From NCBI RefSeq assembly GCF_009674625.1, contig NZ_WKJQ01000001.1:2976001-3040000 (forward strand): a DNA stretch of 64,000 nucleotides, in the 5' to 3' direction. Below are positions 34,438 to 43,974 of the stretch, piece after piece; position 1 is the first letter of the stretch, and each line of letters starts with the position of its first letter. The notes under the pieces were generated by a model. It did no database searches, was not told where the DNA came from, and saw only the letters and a list, made by a program, of their open reading frames with translations. The position numbers and the translations under genes were made by a program. The stretch is from Haloferax marinum (GTDB taxonomy: Archaea > Halobacteriota > Halobacteria > Halobacteriales > Haloferacaceae).

Positions 34438-34608
34438 TATCGCCGGTTACCGGGGCAGGGGCAACTACCTGGTATACACCGGAATACGCAATGGGGCGTT
34501 AGGGTTGGGCCTCTAGCACAACATTGCGTACTACCCAAGGTGCGTGCACGACCTGGACCCCAGGCTCGGGCCGCACCCTGATGGAGTTGCAGTCTCCTCA
34601 GGGCGATA
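34438..34608 (+). ncRNA. Unidentified compact structured RNA (about 171 nt)
   Basis: A closing helix TATCGCC/GGCGATA (34438-34444 with 34602-34608) encloses four arms that use nearly every base. Arm A: CAGG/CCTG at 34456-34459 and 34468-34471 inside GGT/ACC. Arm B: 9 bp at 34485-34493 with 34522-34530 plus a 7-bp inner stem. Arm C: GGTGCG/CGCACC (34539-34544 with 34572-34577) plus CCTGG/CCAGG. Arm D: CTGA-T-GGAG with CTCC-TCAG (34578-34601). The loop of B, TTGGG (34505-34509), can pair with CCCAA (34534-34538) as a pseudoknot. A 10-bp hairpin follows at 34609-34630. It has its own TATA box. SRP and RNase P hallmark motifs are absent. Its last bases are antisense to the stop-codon end of the next gene. 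Confidence 0.65.
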
Positions 34609-35560
34609 CCCGAGCGATCCATCGCTCGGGGGCGTCCAATTCCGCGTTCGTCGGCAGGTTCTCTGGATGGTCCCACACACGTGAAGCGGCCGCCACGCCC
34701 CGTTCGTCTGCGACGTGTTCGAAGAAGCGAGCGCCGCGTTCGTACTGCCGGCGCTTGAGTCCGAGTCCGAGTGCGCGTCGGGTGAGTCGAGCGATTGGGC
34801 CGCCACCCTGCCGTCGCGCGTCGAGTTTGCGGCGCAGGTCTTCGTACTCGTCGTCGAACGCGCGGTCCATCAGCAGTTCTGCGTAGCCTTCGACCGCCGT
34901 CATCGCCGTGTCGAGTTCTGCAAACGCGTCTCGGTCGAGGTCGCCGTCGACCAGGGCGTCGATACCGCGACTCATCCGCGTTTCGAGGTGGGTCGGAAGC
35001 CACGGGGCCGCACCGAACTCTGCGGCGTGTGCCACCTCGTGGAAGGCGATCCAACGACGGAATCGTGGGTAGTCGACGTCGAGCGAATCTGCGACGCGGC
35101 GAATGTTCGGGTGGACGAAGTAGAGTCCGTGCTCGTCGTCACCCTCCGCGAGGAGGAGTGGGTCGTACTGTCCGAGGACGTTGTTGCCGAGGAACGAGAG
35201 GACGAGGGCGAACGTGCCGGTGTTGACCGCACGGGCGACCCCCGGAAACACCGAGGGACCGTGTTCTTCGAAGGGGGCCATCACCCGGCGGAACGTCTCG
35301 ACGTTGGCGTCTATCCAGTGGTGGCGATTCTGTACCTCGACGACGTCCGGCACCTCGAACGTCACACCAGCGACGACAGAGAGTCGGTCGCGTGCGTCTC
35401 GCACGTCGGCCGCGTATCCCGACTGCTCTTCCGCAGAGAGGTCGAGTGACCCAGGGTCGACCGACGCTTTGGACGCCTCTGCGACGGCGTCCCAGTCGAT
35501 GTTCCCGGTCCCGGACGCCGAAGCGTCTGCGACTACGCGGACGCTTCGAAGGAAGTTCAT
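34598..35560 (-). CDS. Zinc-dependent metalloprotease (DUF2342 / F420-associated family)
   Basis: A 320-residue protein with zincin motif H174-E-V-A-H178 in R-R-W-I-A-F-H-E-V-A-H. It resembles the actinobacterial and archaeal family found near coenzyme F420 genes. The active-site histidines and glutamate are present, but the substrate is unknown. No signal peptide. Its stop codon lies inside arm D of the plus-strand RNA, so the 3' end of its mRNA is complementary to that RNA. Confidence 0.8.
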   Translation of the reverse strand: MNFLRSVRVVADASASGTGNIDWDAVAEASKASVDPGSLDLSAEEQSGYAADVRDARDRLSVVAGVTFEVPDVVEVQNRHHWIDANVETFRRVMAPFEEHGPSVFPGVARAVNTGTFALVLSFLGNNVLGQYDPLLLAEGDDEHGLYFVHPNIRRVADSLDVDYPRFRRWIAFHEVAHAAEFGAAPWLPTHLETRMSRGIDALVDGDLDRDAFAELDTAMTAVEGYAELLMDRAFDDEYEDLRRKLDARRQGGGPIARLTRRALGLGLKRRQYERGARFFEHVADERGVAAASRVWDHPENLPTNAELDAPERWIARVSP

Positions 35561-35611
35561 ACGCTACCGTGGGGCGCTGGCGGCAAAACGCTTCGGCCGA
35601 TGGGGGGCAAA

Positions 35612-35647
35612 ACGACAACAGAGACGACAACAGAGACGACAACAGAG
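35612..35647. repeat. 12-nt tandem repeat, three units
   Basis: ACGACAACAGAG repeated three times without change, followed by a partial fourth unit, in the 179-bp spacer between two divergent genes. No open frame of note uses it. Confidence 0.85.
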
Positions 35648-35739
35648 ACGAAAACCAGTGCGAGAACGGTCGTCACGACGAGCATCGACCGGGGTCGAAC
35701 GCCCACTAAAGACTATACACCACCTCGCGTGGTGGACGT

Positions 35740-36558
35740 ATGGACCGAACCATCGACCACGTCGCGTTCGGTGGTCTCGAGTTGTACGAACTCCGAACCG
35801 CCGCGAACGAGGTCGGACTCACCCCGACGTACGGCGGCGAACACAGCACCGGAACGACGCACATGGCGGTCGTTCCGTTCCCGGACGGGTCGTATCTCGA
35901 ACTCATCGCGCCGACGCTCGGAACCGACGCCGAAGACGCAGGATTCTGGCCGACGCATCTCGCCGCAGACGCTGGTCCCACTGGATGGTGTCTCGAAGTC
36001 CCGGACGTCGCGGCGAGTGCGAAGACCGCAATCGACGCTGGAATCCCGGTCGACGGCCCACGCGCCGCCTCCCGCGAGCGTCCTGATGGCCGACTCGTCG
36101 AGTGGGATATGTGCTTCGAAGGCGACGACCTGCGACTTCCGTTTACCATCCGCGACCGGACGCCCCGCGACTATCGCGTCCCGCGAACGTCACACAACAC
36201 GTCGCTTCGCGGCCTCCGGACGGTCATCGTCGCGACGCGCGACGCCGACGCCACTGCCGACCTGTTCGCACGGCGGCATCGCTACCCGTCACCAGTCGAA
36301 ATCAACGGCCCCTTTACCAACTTCTCGGTCTGTCCGGGAACGCCGCTCGCCCTCTGTGAACCTGGCGATGGCGAACTGGACGCCCGACTCGACGACGTCG
36401 GTGAAGGTCCGTGTGCGTTCCTCATCGGTGTCACCGACATCGACATCGCCCGGCAGTCGCTCTCACTCGGCCCAGAGATTCGGTACAGCGACCGCCGCAT
36501 GGCGTGGTTCGACCACGAACTGTTCGAGGGCCGGTTGGGCGTGGTCGAACTTCCCTGA
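35740..36558 (+). CDS. VOC-superfamily (glyoxalase-3-like) protein
   Basis: A 272-residue protein with two beta-alpha-beta-beta-beta units. The N-terminal D-H-V-A-F-G-G-L-E-L-Y-E-L and S-Y-L-E-L-I-A-P supply the metal-type His and Glu positions of the VOC fold. The later halves (G-P-F-T-N-F-S-V-C-P-G and G-V-T-D-I-D-I-A-R) repeat the theme. Substrate unknown. A TATA-like ACTATACAC at 35712-35720 is about 25 nt upstream: leaderless. Confidence 0.8.
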   Translation: MDRTIDHVAFGGLELYELRTAANEVGLTPTYGGEHSTGTTHMAVVPFPDGSYLELIAPTLGTDAEDAGFWPTHLAADAGPTGWCLEVPDVAASAKTAIDAGIPVDGPRAASRERPDGRLVEWDMCFEGDDLRLPFTIRDRTPRDYRVPRTSHNTSLRGLRTVIVATRDADATADLFARRHRYPSPVEINGPFTNFSVCPGTPLALCEPGDGELDARLDDVGEGPCAFLIGVTDIDIARQSLSLGPEIRYSDRRMAWFDHELFEGRLGVVELP

Positions 36559-36563
36559 GCCCA

Positions 36564-36661
36564 CGCGTCGAGTCTCTTCCCCTCGCGTCGGACTCTCTTC
36601 CCCGCGTCGGTGTCTCTCCCCTGCGTCGGACTCTCTCCCCTGCGTCGGACCCTTTTTCCCC
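36564..36661. repeat. About five 19-20-nt degenerate tandem repeats in a convergent spacer
   Basis: Units of the type GCGTCGGACTCTCTCCCCT run head to tail between two convergent stop codons. The last unit carries five T in a row (about 36653-36657), so this pyrimidine-rich block may end plus-strand transcription of the VOC gene. Confidence 0.7.
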
Positions 36662-36664
36662 GCT

Positions 36665-37825
36665 TCAGGCAGCGCAGTTGTTCGGGCCGAGTTCGAGCAC
36701 CGTCGCCTCTTCTTCGTCACCGACCGATTCGCGGCCCGTGTTGATGGCGATGACGCGCTCGTAGTTCGGCGGTTTCTCCGGCGTGTCGTCGGCGATTCGG
36801 TGGACGAACGTCTCTTCGTCCATCTCGAGGAGCGCCAACTCCTCGCGGAGTTCGCCGAGCGTCGTCCCCACGAGTTCACCCGGTGACGCGACACCGTAGG
36901 TTCCGTCGGCGGCAACCGAGACGTGACCGGGGAGAATCCGTGTCTCTGCGGGGAGTGAGAGTATCCGCTCGTGGAGCGTCTCGTAGAGGAGTTCCGCACC
37001 CGTGGCGGCGTCCGCATCGCCGAACTGGAGTTCGGTCCGACCGACCGATTCGACGAACAGTGTGTCGCCGGTCAGGAGGTATCGGCCATCGACGAGGTAG
37101 TTCGTCATGTCGGAGGTGTGGCCAGGGGCGTAGCGTGCTTCTATCTCCACCTCACCGACCGAGAGCGTCTCGCCGTCGGCGAGTGCAGTGAAGTCGTACT
37201 GCACGTCACGGTCTGTGGCGTGTTCGCCGAGATAGTACGGCACGCCGAGGCGGTCCGCCAGTGCTCGGCCGCCGGAGACGTGGTCGGCGTGGACGTGCGT
37301 GTCGAGGACGCCCGAGACGGTCATCCCCGCGTCGGCAGCGACGAGTTCGAACTCGTGGAACTGCCTGGTCGCGTCGACGACGACTGCCTCGCGTGCCGAC
37401 CGAGAGCCGACGACGTAGCCCAGACAGCCTTTGGCGCGTCGTTGGACCTGTGCGACGTACAGGTCGTCGTCGCCCGTCTCGAGTTCGACGAGTTCGTACA
37501 GTTTACTCCAATCTTCCATCCCACCTTTGACGACGGTTACGTCGTCGTACCCGCGTGTACTGAGTGCGAACCCGAACGACGTAGACGAGAGTCCTTTTCC
37601 ACAGATGGCGACGATTGGGCCTTCTGCGGCGAGTTCCTCGACCCGTTCCCAGTCCCAGTCGCCGCCGAGGCCATCGACGGGGTGATACGGGACGTTCACG
37701 GCACCCGCGATGTGCCACGCGTCGAAACTCTCGGGAGGGCGCGTATCGACGACGGTGAACGACGCACCCGCGTCGAGTTCGTCTGCGAGTTCGGAGACGG
37801 TAATCTGGTGAAGCAGCTTTCCCAT
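36665..37825 (-). CDS. Rhodanese / metallo-beta-lactamase fusion (persulfide dioxygenase-like)
   Basis: A 386-residue protein starting M-G-K-L-L-H-Q. Residues 1-105 form a rhodanese domain with active Cys in A-I-C-G-K-G-L-S-S; the rest is a glyoxalase-II-like MBL domain with H-V-H-A-D-H-V-S-G-G and P-G-H-T-S-D. Such fusions oxidise glutathione-type persulfides and move sulfane sulphur. A haloarchaeon would use another thiol (gamma-glutamylcysteine). The rhodanese domain is at the N terminus here. The in-frame 7-codon upstream start is less likely. Confidence 0.9.
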   Translation of the reverse strand: MGKLLHQITVSELADELDAGASFTVVDTRPPESFDAWHIAGAVNVPYHPVDGLGGDWDWERVEELAAEGPIVAICGKGLSSTSFGFALSTRGYDDVTVVKGGMEDWSKLYELVELETGDDDLYVAQVQRRAKGCLGYVVGSRSAREAVVVDATRQFHEFELVAADAGMTVSGVLDTHVHADHVSGGRALADRLGVPYYLGEHATDRDVQYDFTALADGETLSVGEVEIEARYAPGHTSDMTNYLVDGRYLLTGDTLFVESVGRTELQFGDADAATGAELLYETLHERILSLPAETRILPGHVSVAADGTYGVASPGELVGTTLGELREELALLEMDEETFVHRIADDTPEKPPNYERVIAINTGRESVGDEEEATVLELGPNNCAA

Positions 37826-37948
37826 ATGTGATGGTATGCCAAGCACGTGGAAAACGGTTTGTGGCGGCAGGGGTTCTGCACCGACCGACAGCGCGGCCGC
37901 TCTCCGTGTGAGCGCCAGAAAAGTCGAAGTTCGAAACTACCGGACCGT

Positions 37949-38731
37949 CTACAGTTCGGCCTCGAAGTCTTCGAGGGCGTAGACGGTGTCGGTGCCACGG
38001 CGGTCGAGCGTCTCGTTGGCGAGGAGCCAGTAGACGACCGACAGTGCGCGGCGACCCTTGTTGTTGGTCGGGACGACCAGGTCCACGTTGGACGTCTGGT
38101 TGTTGGAGTCACACATCGCGATGACGGGGATACCGACCGTGATGGCCTCCTTGACTGCCTGCGCGTCACCGATCGGGTCGGTGACGACGACCACGTCAGG
38201 CTCGATGTAGCCGGCGTAGTCCGGGTTCGTCAGCGTGCCGGGGATAAAGCGTCCCGTGCGGGCACGAGCGCCGACGGCGTCGGCGAACTTCTCGGCCGGG
38301 AACCGACCGTACTGACGGGAGGACGTCACCAGAATCTGCTCTGGGTTGTAGTTCGCGAGGAAGTCCGCAGCGGTGCGGATTCGCGAGTCCGTCTGGCTCA
38401 CGTCGAGCACGTACAGCCCATCGTCACGGACACGGTGGATGAACCGAACCATGTCCTTGGTCTTCTGCTGGGTACCGATGTGGACACCGGCGGCCAGGTA
38501 ATCTTCGACCGGGATGAGCAGGTCGGCGTCTTCGTCGGGCATAACGTCCTCGTCGAAGGCCGGCTCAGGCTCTGCTTCTTCGGCCTCGGCAGCCTCGTCG
38601 GCCGCCTCGGCGGTCTCTGCTGTCTCGTCTTCGGTGGCGGCCTCGTCGGTGCTCGTCTCGGCGACCGCTTCGGTCTCCGTCTCGAGTTCCTCGTCGGCGA
38701 CCTCCACCGCGTCGTTTTCGTTGTCGCTCAT
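37949..38731 (-). CDS. rps2: 30S ribosomal protein S2
   Basis: A 260-residue S2 protein. The conserved core starts at about residue 75 ([19 protein letters not shown]) and continues through F-I-P-G-T-L-T-N-P. The first 75 residues are a very acidic Glu/Ala/Asp tail typical of halophiles. It is the last gene of the long minus-strand run and overlaps eno by 4 nt. Confidence 0.96.
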   Translation of the reverse strand: MSDNENDAVEVADEELETETEAVAETSTDEAATEDETAETAEAADEAAEAEEAEPEPAFDEDVMPDEDADLLIPVEDYLAAGVHIGTQQKTKDMVRFIHRVRDDGLYVLDVSQTDSRIRTAADFLANYNPEQILVTSSRQYGRFPAEKFADAVGARARTGRFIPGTLTNPDYAGYIEPDVVVVTDPIGDAQAVKEAITVGIPVIAMCDSNNQTSNVDLVVPTNNKGRRALSVVYWLLANETLDRRGTDTVYALEDFEAEL

Positions 38732-39927
38732 ACTGCGTCGTCCGCGATGCGGATGAGTTCGTTCAGTTTGGCAGTTCGCTCGCCTTGCACCGTGCCGGTC
38801 TTGATGAACGGCGCGTCGGTGGCGACGGCGAGGTGTGCGATGGTCGTGTCTTCGGTCTCACCGGAGCGGTGAGAGATGACAGCGTCCATCCCGTTTCGGG
38901 AGGCCAGTTCGACGGCGTCGAACGCGTCGGACAGCGTCCCGATCTGGTTCGGTTTGATGAGGATGGAGTTCGCGGCACCCACGTCGATGCCTTCCTGCAG
39001 GCGGTCGACGTTGGTGACAAAGAGGTCGTCACCGCAGATGAGCGTGCGGTCTCCCACACGGTCGGTGAGTTCCGCGAAGCCCTCGTAGTCGTTCTCGTCG
39101 AGGGGGTCTTCGACGTAGACGAGGTCGTACTCGTCGACCATCTCGGCCACGTAGTCGATCTGCTCGTCTGTCGTCTTCGTCTCGTCACCGTAGTGGTAGA
39201 CACCATCTTCGAACATCTCCGAGGCCGCGATGTCGAGACCGAAGCGAATCTCGAAGCCGAGTTCGTCCTCGACGTCGGAGACCGCTTCTTCCATAATCTC
39301 GAACGCTTCGGCGTCGGAGACTGCTGGTGCCCACGCACCTTCGTCGCCTTTCGCGGCAGGCACACCACGCTCGTCGAGAATCTCGGACGCGCGGGCGTGA
39401 ACCTTCGCGTTGGCGAAGACGGCTTCGGAGACACTCGGCGCACCGACAGGTGCGGCGAGGAACTCCTGGATGTTCGTCGCTTCCTTGGCGTGTTCACCGC
39501 CGCCGATGACGTTCCCGAGCGGCGTCGGGAAGTTGTCGCCCCGGAACGCGCCGCCGAGATGCTGGTAGAGCGGTGCACCGAGCACGTCAGCACCAGCCTT
39601 CGCGGCCGCCATCGAGATGGCGACTGCGCTGTTTGCACCGATCTCCGAGAAGTTCTCGGTTCCATCGGCACCGCGCAGGGCACCGTCGACCTCACGCTGG
39701 TCGCCCGCGTAGACTTCGTCTACGAGACGGGGGACGGCGTGACGACGGGCCGCTGCGATAGCCTCGGTCGGTGGCAGTTCGATAGCCTCGTACTCGCCAG
39801 TGGACGCACCACTCGGGGCCGCAGCACGACCGAACCCACCGGATTCGGTGAGGACGTCGGCTTCGACCGTCGGGTTTCCACGGGAGTCGAGCACGCGGCG
39901 CAGGGAGACGGATGTGATTCGAGTCAT
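38728..39927 (-). CDS. eno: Enolase
   Basis: A 399-residue enolase. Signature parts: [10 protein letters not shown] at the N terminus, magnesium ligands in D-I-A-A-S, E-D-P-L-D-E and C-G-D-D-L-F, the catalytic lysine in [10 protein letters not shown], and S-H-R-S-G-E-T-E-D. Glycolysis/gluconeogenesis. In archaea the gene sits in the rpoN-rpoK-eno-rps2 cluster, as here. Confidence 0.97.
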   Translation of the reverse strand: MTRITSVSLRRVLDSRGNPTVEADVLTESGGFGRAAAPSGASTGEYEAIELPPTEAIAAARRHAVPRLVDEVYAGDQREVDGALRGADGTENFSEIGANSAVAISMAAAKAGADVLGAPLYQHLGGAFRGDNFPTPLGNVIGGGEHAKEATNIQEFLAAPVGAPSVSEAVFANAKVHARASEILDERGVPAAKGDEGAWAPAVSDAEAFEIMEEAVSDVEDELGFEIRFGLDIAASEMFEDGVYHYGDETKTTDEQIDYVAEMVDEYDLVYVEDPLDENDYEGFAELTDRVGDRTLICGDDLFVTNVDRLQEGIDVGAANSILIKPNQIGTLSDAFDAVELASRNGMDAVISHRSGETEDTTIAHLAVATDAPFIKTGTVQGERTAKLNELIRIADDAV

Positions 39928-39931
39928 GTTA

Positions 39932-40105
39932 TCACTTACCCTCTCGTTTCACGGTGAACGGGAGGACACCTGCATCGTACTCCTCAGCGGCGATTAATAT
40001 CGGTTCGGTCTGCTCAGTCTCCACGAGCACGGGTGCGCCGTAGGAGACCTGCAGCGCTCGCGCGCCGAGGATGCGGGCTTTCTCGTATCGGTTGTACCGT
40101 TGCAT
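39932..40105 (-). CDS. rpoK: DNA-directed RNA polymerase subunit K (Rpb6)
   Basis: A 57-residue protein starting [20 protein letters not shown], the Rpb6 signature, and ending F-T-V-K-R-E-G-K. It stabilises the clamp of RNA polymerase. Two adjacent ATG codons (40108, 40105) are possible; the first overlaps the rpoN stop. It lies 4 nt before the enolase start. Confidence 0.93.
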   Translation of the reverse strand: MQRYNRYEKARILGARALQVSYGAPVLVETEQTEPILIAAEEYDAGVLPFTVKREGK

Positions 40106-40299
40106 CATTGGTAGGGTGACACGACATCCACGAGGTCTTTGTGCGATACCATCATCCGCCGGCAGCAGGCACGAGTGACCCCGAGGTCGTCGAGGACTTC
40201 TGCAGGGTCCTCGTCACCCTCGCGAGCACGGGCCTGGAATTCATCCCAGTGTTCGCCAATCACTTTGCCGCAAGTGAAACACCGGACGGGAATCATCAT
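40105..40299 (-). CDS. rpoN: DNA-directed RNA polymerase subunit N (Rpb10)
   Basis: A 64-residue zinc-bundle protein with C-F-T-C-G-K-V and the double cysteine R-A-C-C-R-R-M-M that coordinate one zinc. Full family length; the first two codons are both ATG. Its stop overlaps the start of rpoK. It joins RpoL and RpoD in assembling the polymerase. Confidence 0.95.
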   Translation of the reverse strand: MMIPVRCFTCGKVIGEHWDEFQARAREGDEDPAEVLDDLGVTRACCRRMMVSHKDLVDVVSPYQ

Positions 40300-40311
40300 G
40301 GCTAGATCACC

Positions 40312-40710
40312 TCAGCGGTAGGACTTCTGGTAGCGAGCGCGTGCACCTGGTCCGCCCCACTTCTTGGGTTCGGACTGGCGAACGTCGTTGACCAGCAGCG
40401 AGCGGTCGAACTCCATGTACGCGTCGCGAAGTTCCGCGTCGTTGAGATGCTGCACCAGCCCTCGAGCGAGCGCGGTGCGGACTGCGTCGGCCTGACCGGC
40501 CACGCCGCCGCCGTTGACGCGCACGTCGATGTCGACCTGGGAGCGGAGGTCCTCGCCAGCGATGCGGAACGGTTCCAGCATCTTCAGGCGGGCCATCTCC
40601 GGCTCGACCAGCTCGACCGGCTGGGAGTTGATACGGACTCGACCTTCACCGTTGCGCACGGTCGCGCGAGCGATTGCGGTCTTCTTCTTCCCGGACGTGT
40701 TCGTTACCAT
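40312..40710 (-). CDS. rps9: 30S ribosomal protein S9
   Basis: A 132-residue S9 protein; [17 protein letters not shown] near the start and the invariant C-terminal [10 protein letters not shown] whose last arginine contacts tRNA in the P site. It overlaps the end of rpl13 by 7 nt. Confidence 0.97.
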   Translation of the reverse strand: MVTNTSGKKKTAIARATVRNGEGRVRINSQPVELVEPEMARLKMLEPFRIAGEDLRSQVDIDVRVNGGGVAGQADAVRTALARGLVQHLNDAELRDAYMEFDRSLLVNDVRQSEPKKWGGPGARARYQKSYR

Positions 40711-41141
40711 GTGACGTTAGCACCCAGCTTCTCGGAGACCTCTCCGAGCGAGATGAACTTGATGTTCGAAAGGCGGTCCAGCGAGGTCTCGTCGAGCATC
40801 ACGCCGTCTTCGTCGAACGGGTTGCCGACGTAGACGCGGACGTTCGAGAACGCCTCGCGGCCGCGGGGCTTCTTGTACGGGACCATCCCACGGATGGCAC
40901 GCTTGAAGATGCGGTCGGGACGCTTCGGGTAGTACGGACCCTGGTCCGACCCAACTTCGGCGCGCTTGCGGTAGACGCTCATGACGTCATCTTTCGAACC
41001 GGTGATGACGGCGTCTTCCGCGTTGATGACGGCGACCTTCTCGCCTGCGAGGGCGCGCTGAGCGACCTCCGAGGCGACACGGCCCATGATGCAGTTCTTG
41101 GCGTCGACGACGACGTCGGCGTCAAATTCTGCGAGGCTCAT
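40704..41141 (-). CDS. rpl13: 50S ribosomal protein L13
   Basis: A 145-residue L13 protein with [16 protein letters not shown] and the [10 protein letters not shown] segment that contacts 23S rRNA. It overlaps both neighbours (rpl18e by 4 nt, rps9 by 7 nt), indicating translational coupling. Confidence 0.96.
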   Translation of the reverse strand: MSLAEFDADVVVDAKNCIMGRVASEVAQRALAGEKVAVINAEDAVITGSKDDVMSVYRKRAEVGSDQGPYYPKRPDRIFKRAIRGMVPYKKPRGREAFSNVRVYVGNPFDEDGVMLDETSLDRLSNIKFISLGEVSEKLGANVTW

Positions 41142-41488
41142 CGGATCACCCGCACGTTGGACCCTTCGGGGTTCTGTTCAGCAATCTGTTCGAGCGTCAC
41201 GACGTCGCCAACCTGCTCGATCTTCGTTCGAGCGGTGGACGAGAAGTCCACAGCAGCGACTGTGACGTTTTTCTGCAGCACACCGCTACCCAGCACCTTG
41301 CCGGGCACGACGACGGTTTCGTCTTCCCGAGCGTATCGTTCGATACGGCTCAAATTGACTTCCGCGTGGGTGCGCCGTGGCTTTTCGAGACGGTCCGCGA
41401 CATCCTGCCAGACGTTGGCACCGGACTCACGCGAGACCGCCTTCAGCTCGGCGATGAGACTGTTGAGTCTCGGGTTCGTCTTACTCAT
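41138..41488 (-). CDS. rpl18e: 50S ribosomal protein L18e
   Basis: A 116-residue L18e (L15-like) protein with [10 protein letters not shown], the [11 protein letters not shown] motif, and the terminal R-V-I-R. A GGAGGTAG ribosome site at about 41493-41500 shows the mRNA is leadered, as expected because it follows a tRNA gene in the same transcript. Confidence 0.95.
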   Translation of the reverse strand: MSKTNPRLNSLIAELKAVSRESGANVWQDVADRLEKPRRTHAEVNLSRIERYAREDETVVVPGKVLGSGVLQKNVTVAAVDFSSTARTKIEQVGDVVTLEQIAEQNPEGSNVRVIR

Positions 41489-41514
41489 TGTCTACCTCCA
41501 GAGAGAAAGCGGAG

Positions 41515-41599
41515 TGCAGGGAGCAGGATTTGAACCTGCGGACTCCTATGAGACAGCGCCCTGAACGCTGCGCCGTTGGCCAGACTTGGCTATCCCTGC
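41515..41599 (-). tRNA. tRNA-Leu (CAG)
   Basis: Acceptor GCAGGGA pairs with TCCCTGC; the anticodon stem CAGCG/CGCTG holds loop TTCAGGG with anticodon CAG. A long variable arm marks a class II tRNA. The T arm is CGCAGGTTCAAATCCTGC-like. CCA is not encoded. It lies between rpoD and rpl18e; a TATA-like GTTTTTAC about 26-30 nt upstream gives it its own promoter. Confidence 0.95.
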
Positions 41600-41743
41600 A
41601 AGCATTCCGCTGTACTTCATGCCCCGTAAAAACACCTTCGGTCCGACCGGCCACCGTCAGGCAGTCACACGCCATGCTGTCGGCGGGTTGGACTGCTCGC
41701 GGGGTGGGCGAACGTCGGTGGTGGTACGGGGCAGTAATCATTC

Positions 41744-42526
41744 TTACAGTGAGACCTTCTCTTCGAGCTCGGCTGCGCGGTCACCAAGGGAGGCGACGGC
41801 GCGAAGCACCAGCTCATCGACCGTGAAGGAACCGTCCGTCTCCACACTGAAGACGAACGCTTCCGGCACGTCGTTCACTTCGACCTCTTTACCGGGATAC
41901 CGCTTCGTCAGGTCGTTGTCGAACTCGCTCGTCGCCACGAGGTCACCGTCTTCGGCGTCCTCGTCGGCGGCGTGTTCGGCAGCGACTTCTTCGATGACGC
42001 CGCGGAGAATGTTCGGTTCTTGTTCGTCGAACTCGCCGGCGTCGCCGACGACCTCCACTTGCTGGAGGTGTCGGTAGCCGACTGCGACCCCGCCTTGGTT
42101 CTTGGCGTGGTCTTTCCCGTAGCCGAGGACGGCATCCGCCTCGAACTCGAGGCGCTGACCTTCCTTCAGCTCGATAATCGGGACGTTCTCGTCCGCGGGG
42201 ACGACCATGTCGTCCGCGGACTCGATGTCCCCGGAGTACGCAGTCGCCGGCCCGTCGACTTCGAGCGCGACGGTGACGGTGTCACCGGGCTCGAACTCGT
42301 CGAGGGGCGTGGTCAGCGGAACCAGACCGAGCCGAAGCCCGATCATTTCGTCGAACATGACCGACGTGTTCTCGACGAATCGAACGGTGTCGATAGAGAA
42401 CGTCGGCACGTCGGCGACCATCGCGCGACGAATACCGTTGGCTAACGCCGGGGAGAGACCTCGCGCGACGAATCGTGCGCGTCGGTCATCGCGTTCGATG
42501 AACTCGACCTCGAAGTCGTTTGCCAT
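41744..42526 (-). CDS. rpoD: DNA-directed RNA polymerase subunit D (Rpb3)
   Basis: A 260-residue RpoD protein, with the alpha-type assembly domain ([18 protein letters not shown]) and the inserted domain 3. That domain carries an Fe-S cluster in several archaea, but no cysteine occurs anywhere here, so the cluster is absent. It lies 6 nt after rps11, standard archaeal order. Confidence 0.96.
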   Translation of the reverse strand: MANDFEVEFIERDDRRARFVARGLSPALANGIRRAMVADVPTFSIDTVRFVENTSVMFDEMIGLRLGLVPLTTPLDEFEPGDTVTVALEVDGPATAYSGDIESADDMVVPADENVPIIELKEGQRLEFEADAVLGYGKDHAKNQGGVAVGYRHLQQVEVVGDAGEFDEQEPNILRGVIEEVAAEHAADEDAEDGDLVATSEFDNDLTKRYPGKEVEVNDVPEAFVFSVETDGSFTVDELVLRAVASLGDRAAELEEKVSL

Positions 42527-42532
42527 GGTGTG

Positions 42533-42925
42533 TTAGAGTCGGCTGTTTTTGGGCGCGCGAGTTCCGTCGTGCGGAATCGGCGTCACGTCCTCGATGCGAC
42601 CGATCTCGAGACCGGCGCGAGCGAGGGCGCGAATCGTTGCCTGTGCACCGGGTCCGGGGCTCTTGTTCCGATTGCCACCGGGACCACGGACGCGAACGTG
42701 CAGACCGGAGATGCCCGCTGCCTTGATCTGGTCAGCGACACTCTCGGCCATCTGCATGGCCGCGTACGGGGATGCCTCGTCACGGTTCTGCTTGACGACG
42801 GAACCACCGGACGATTTGACGATCGTCTCGGCGCCCGTGATGTCAGTCACCGTGATGAGCGTGTTGTTGAACGATGCGTGTACGTGGGCGATTCCCCACT
42901 TGTCACCAGTTTCAGATTCGCTCAT
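42533..42925 (-). CDS. rps11: 30S ribosomal protein S11
   Basis: A 130-residue S11 protein; the [14 protein letters not shown] motif and the [15 protein letters not shown] segment are family hallmarks. It overlaps rps4 by 4 nt. Confidence 0.97.
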   Translation of the reverse strand: MSESETGDKWGIAHVHASFNNTLITVTDITGAETIVKSSGGSVVKQNRDEASPYAAMQMAESVADQIKAAGISGLHVRVRGPGGNRNKSPGPGAQATIRALARAGLEIGRIEDVTPIPHDGTRAPKNSRL

Positions 42926-43449
42926 TCTTGGGCCTCCGCGCGCTCAGGGTGCAGTTCGTCCGAGAGCGGCGACGATTCGTCGAAGCTCACGGTGTCCTCT
43001 TCGTCGACTTCCACCTTGCGGGACGGAACAGTCGTGCGGGCGCCGTCGATCGTCACGTGTCCGTGGACGATGAACTGACGTGCCTGCTGTGGCGTCTGAC
43101 CGATGCCGTTACGGTAGGCGATGGTCTGGTAGCGCCGTTCGAGAATGTCCGTCACGTCGAGGCGCAGCGTCTGGGAGATGTCGTCTTCCGCCGACAGAAT
43201 CCCGTAGCGGCGCAGGCGTGCCATGAACTCGGCACCGAGCGCCTCTGCCTCTTCGGTGTCACCCTGGGCTTCGCCGAGGAGGCGACGTGCCTCACGGCGG
43301 ATGTTGCGCAGTTCGGACTGCGCGCGCCAGAGTTCCTCTTTGTTCTTGAGACCGTAGCGAGAGAGGAGGTCCGCTTCCTGGGCGATACGCTCGCCCTGGT
43401 ACGGGTGGTTCGGAGTCTCGTAGAACTTGGTGTTTTTACCAGTCGTCAT
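42922..43449 (-). CDS. rps4: 30S ribosomal protein S4
   Basis: A 175-residue S4 protein with an S4 RNA-binding domain ([14 protein letters not shown]). It is a primary 16S binder. The acidic C-terminal tail is long. It overlaps rps13 and rps11 by 4 nt each. Confidence 0.97.
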   Translation of the reverse strand: MTTGKNTKFYETPNHPYQGERIAQEADLLSRYGLKNKEELWRAQSELRNIRREARRLLGEAQGDTEEAEALGAEFMARLRRYGILSAEDDISQTLRLDVTDILERRYQTIAYRNGIGQTPQQARQFIVHGHVTIDGARTTVPSRKVEVDEEDTVSFDESSPLSDELHPERAEAQE

Positions 43450-43949
43450 TCTTCAGCCTGCGCCTCCTTGATCTCCTCGACGTTGACACCGATGGTGCCT
43501 TCGGTACGTCCAGTGGACTTCGTCCGCTGGCCGCGAACCTTCTGGCCGCGCTGGTGTCGAACGCCCTTGTAGGAGCTAATCATCTTCATGCGGTTGATGT
43601 CATGTCGACGCTTTTCCTCGAGGTCCGAACCCGTGATGTGGTTGGTCTCGCCGGAGAAGAAGTCCTTCTGTCGGTTGACCATCCACTCGGGAGAGTGGTC
43701 CTCGAAGTTCTCGACGACATCGACGACCGAGTCGATCTCGTCTTCGGGAAGCTTACCGAACAGCGCTGTTCGGTCGACTTCCGCGGCGTCGGCGATGATG
43801 CGCGCAGTGCGCTTGCCGATACCCTTCATGTCCGTCAGACTGCGCTCTACCGTCTTCGTTCCGTCAAGGTCGGTCTGACCAATTCGGATGAAGTAACGGA
43901 GGTCCTCTTCCTCCTCCGGAGAGCCGTCCTGTGGTTCTTCTGCACTCAT
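43446..43949 (-). CDS. rps13: 30S ribosomal protein S13
   Basis: A 167-residue S13 protein with H2TH-type helices (M-K-G-I-G-K-R-T-A-R-I-I) and the C-terminal R-H-Q-R-G-Q-K-V-R-G-Q-R-T. A Glu-rich extension precedes the core. It follows tRNA-Ser by 25 nt and begins the ribosomal run; a TATA-like GTTTAAGTAA lies upstream of the tRNA. Confidence 0.97.
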   Translation of the reverse strand: MSAEEPQDGSPEEEEDLRYFIRIGQTDLDGTKTVERSLTDMKGIGKRTARIIADAAEVDRTALFGKLPEDEIDSVVDVVENFEDHSPEWMVNRQKDFFSGETNHITGSDLEEKRRHDINRMKMISSYKGVRHQRGQKVRGQRTKSTGRTEGTIGVNVEEIKEAQAEE

Positions 43950-43974
43950 GACTTGGAAAGTCTCGTATTGTGAG

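Noticed and set aside
34438..34608. H/ACA guide RNA for 23S pseudouridylation
   Set aside because: Arms have pocket-like loops, but no ACA box lies after a hairpin at the right distance, and the loops do not match the known 1940/1942/2605-type target sites.
34438..34608. SRP RNA or RNase P RNA
   Set aside because: Too short, and their invariant motifs are absent on both strands.
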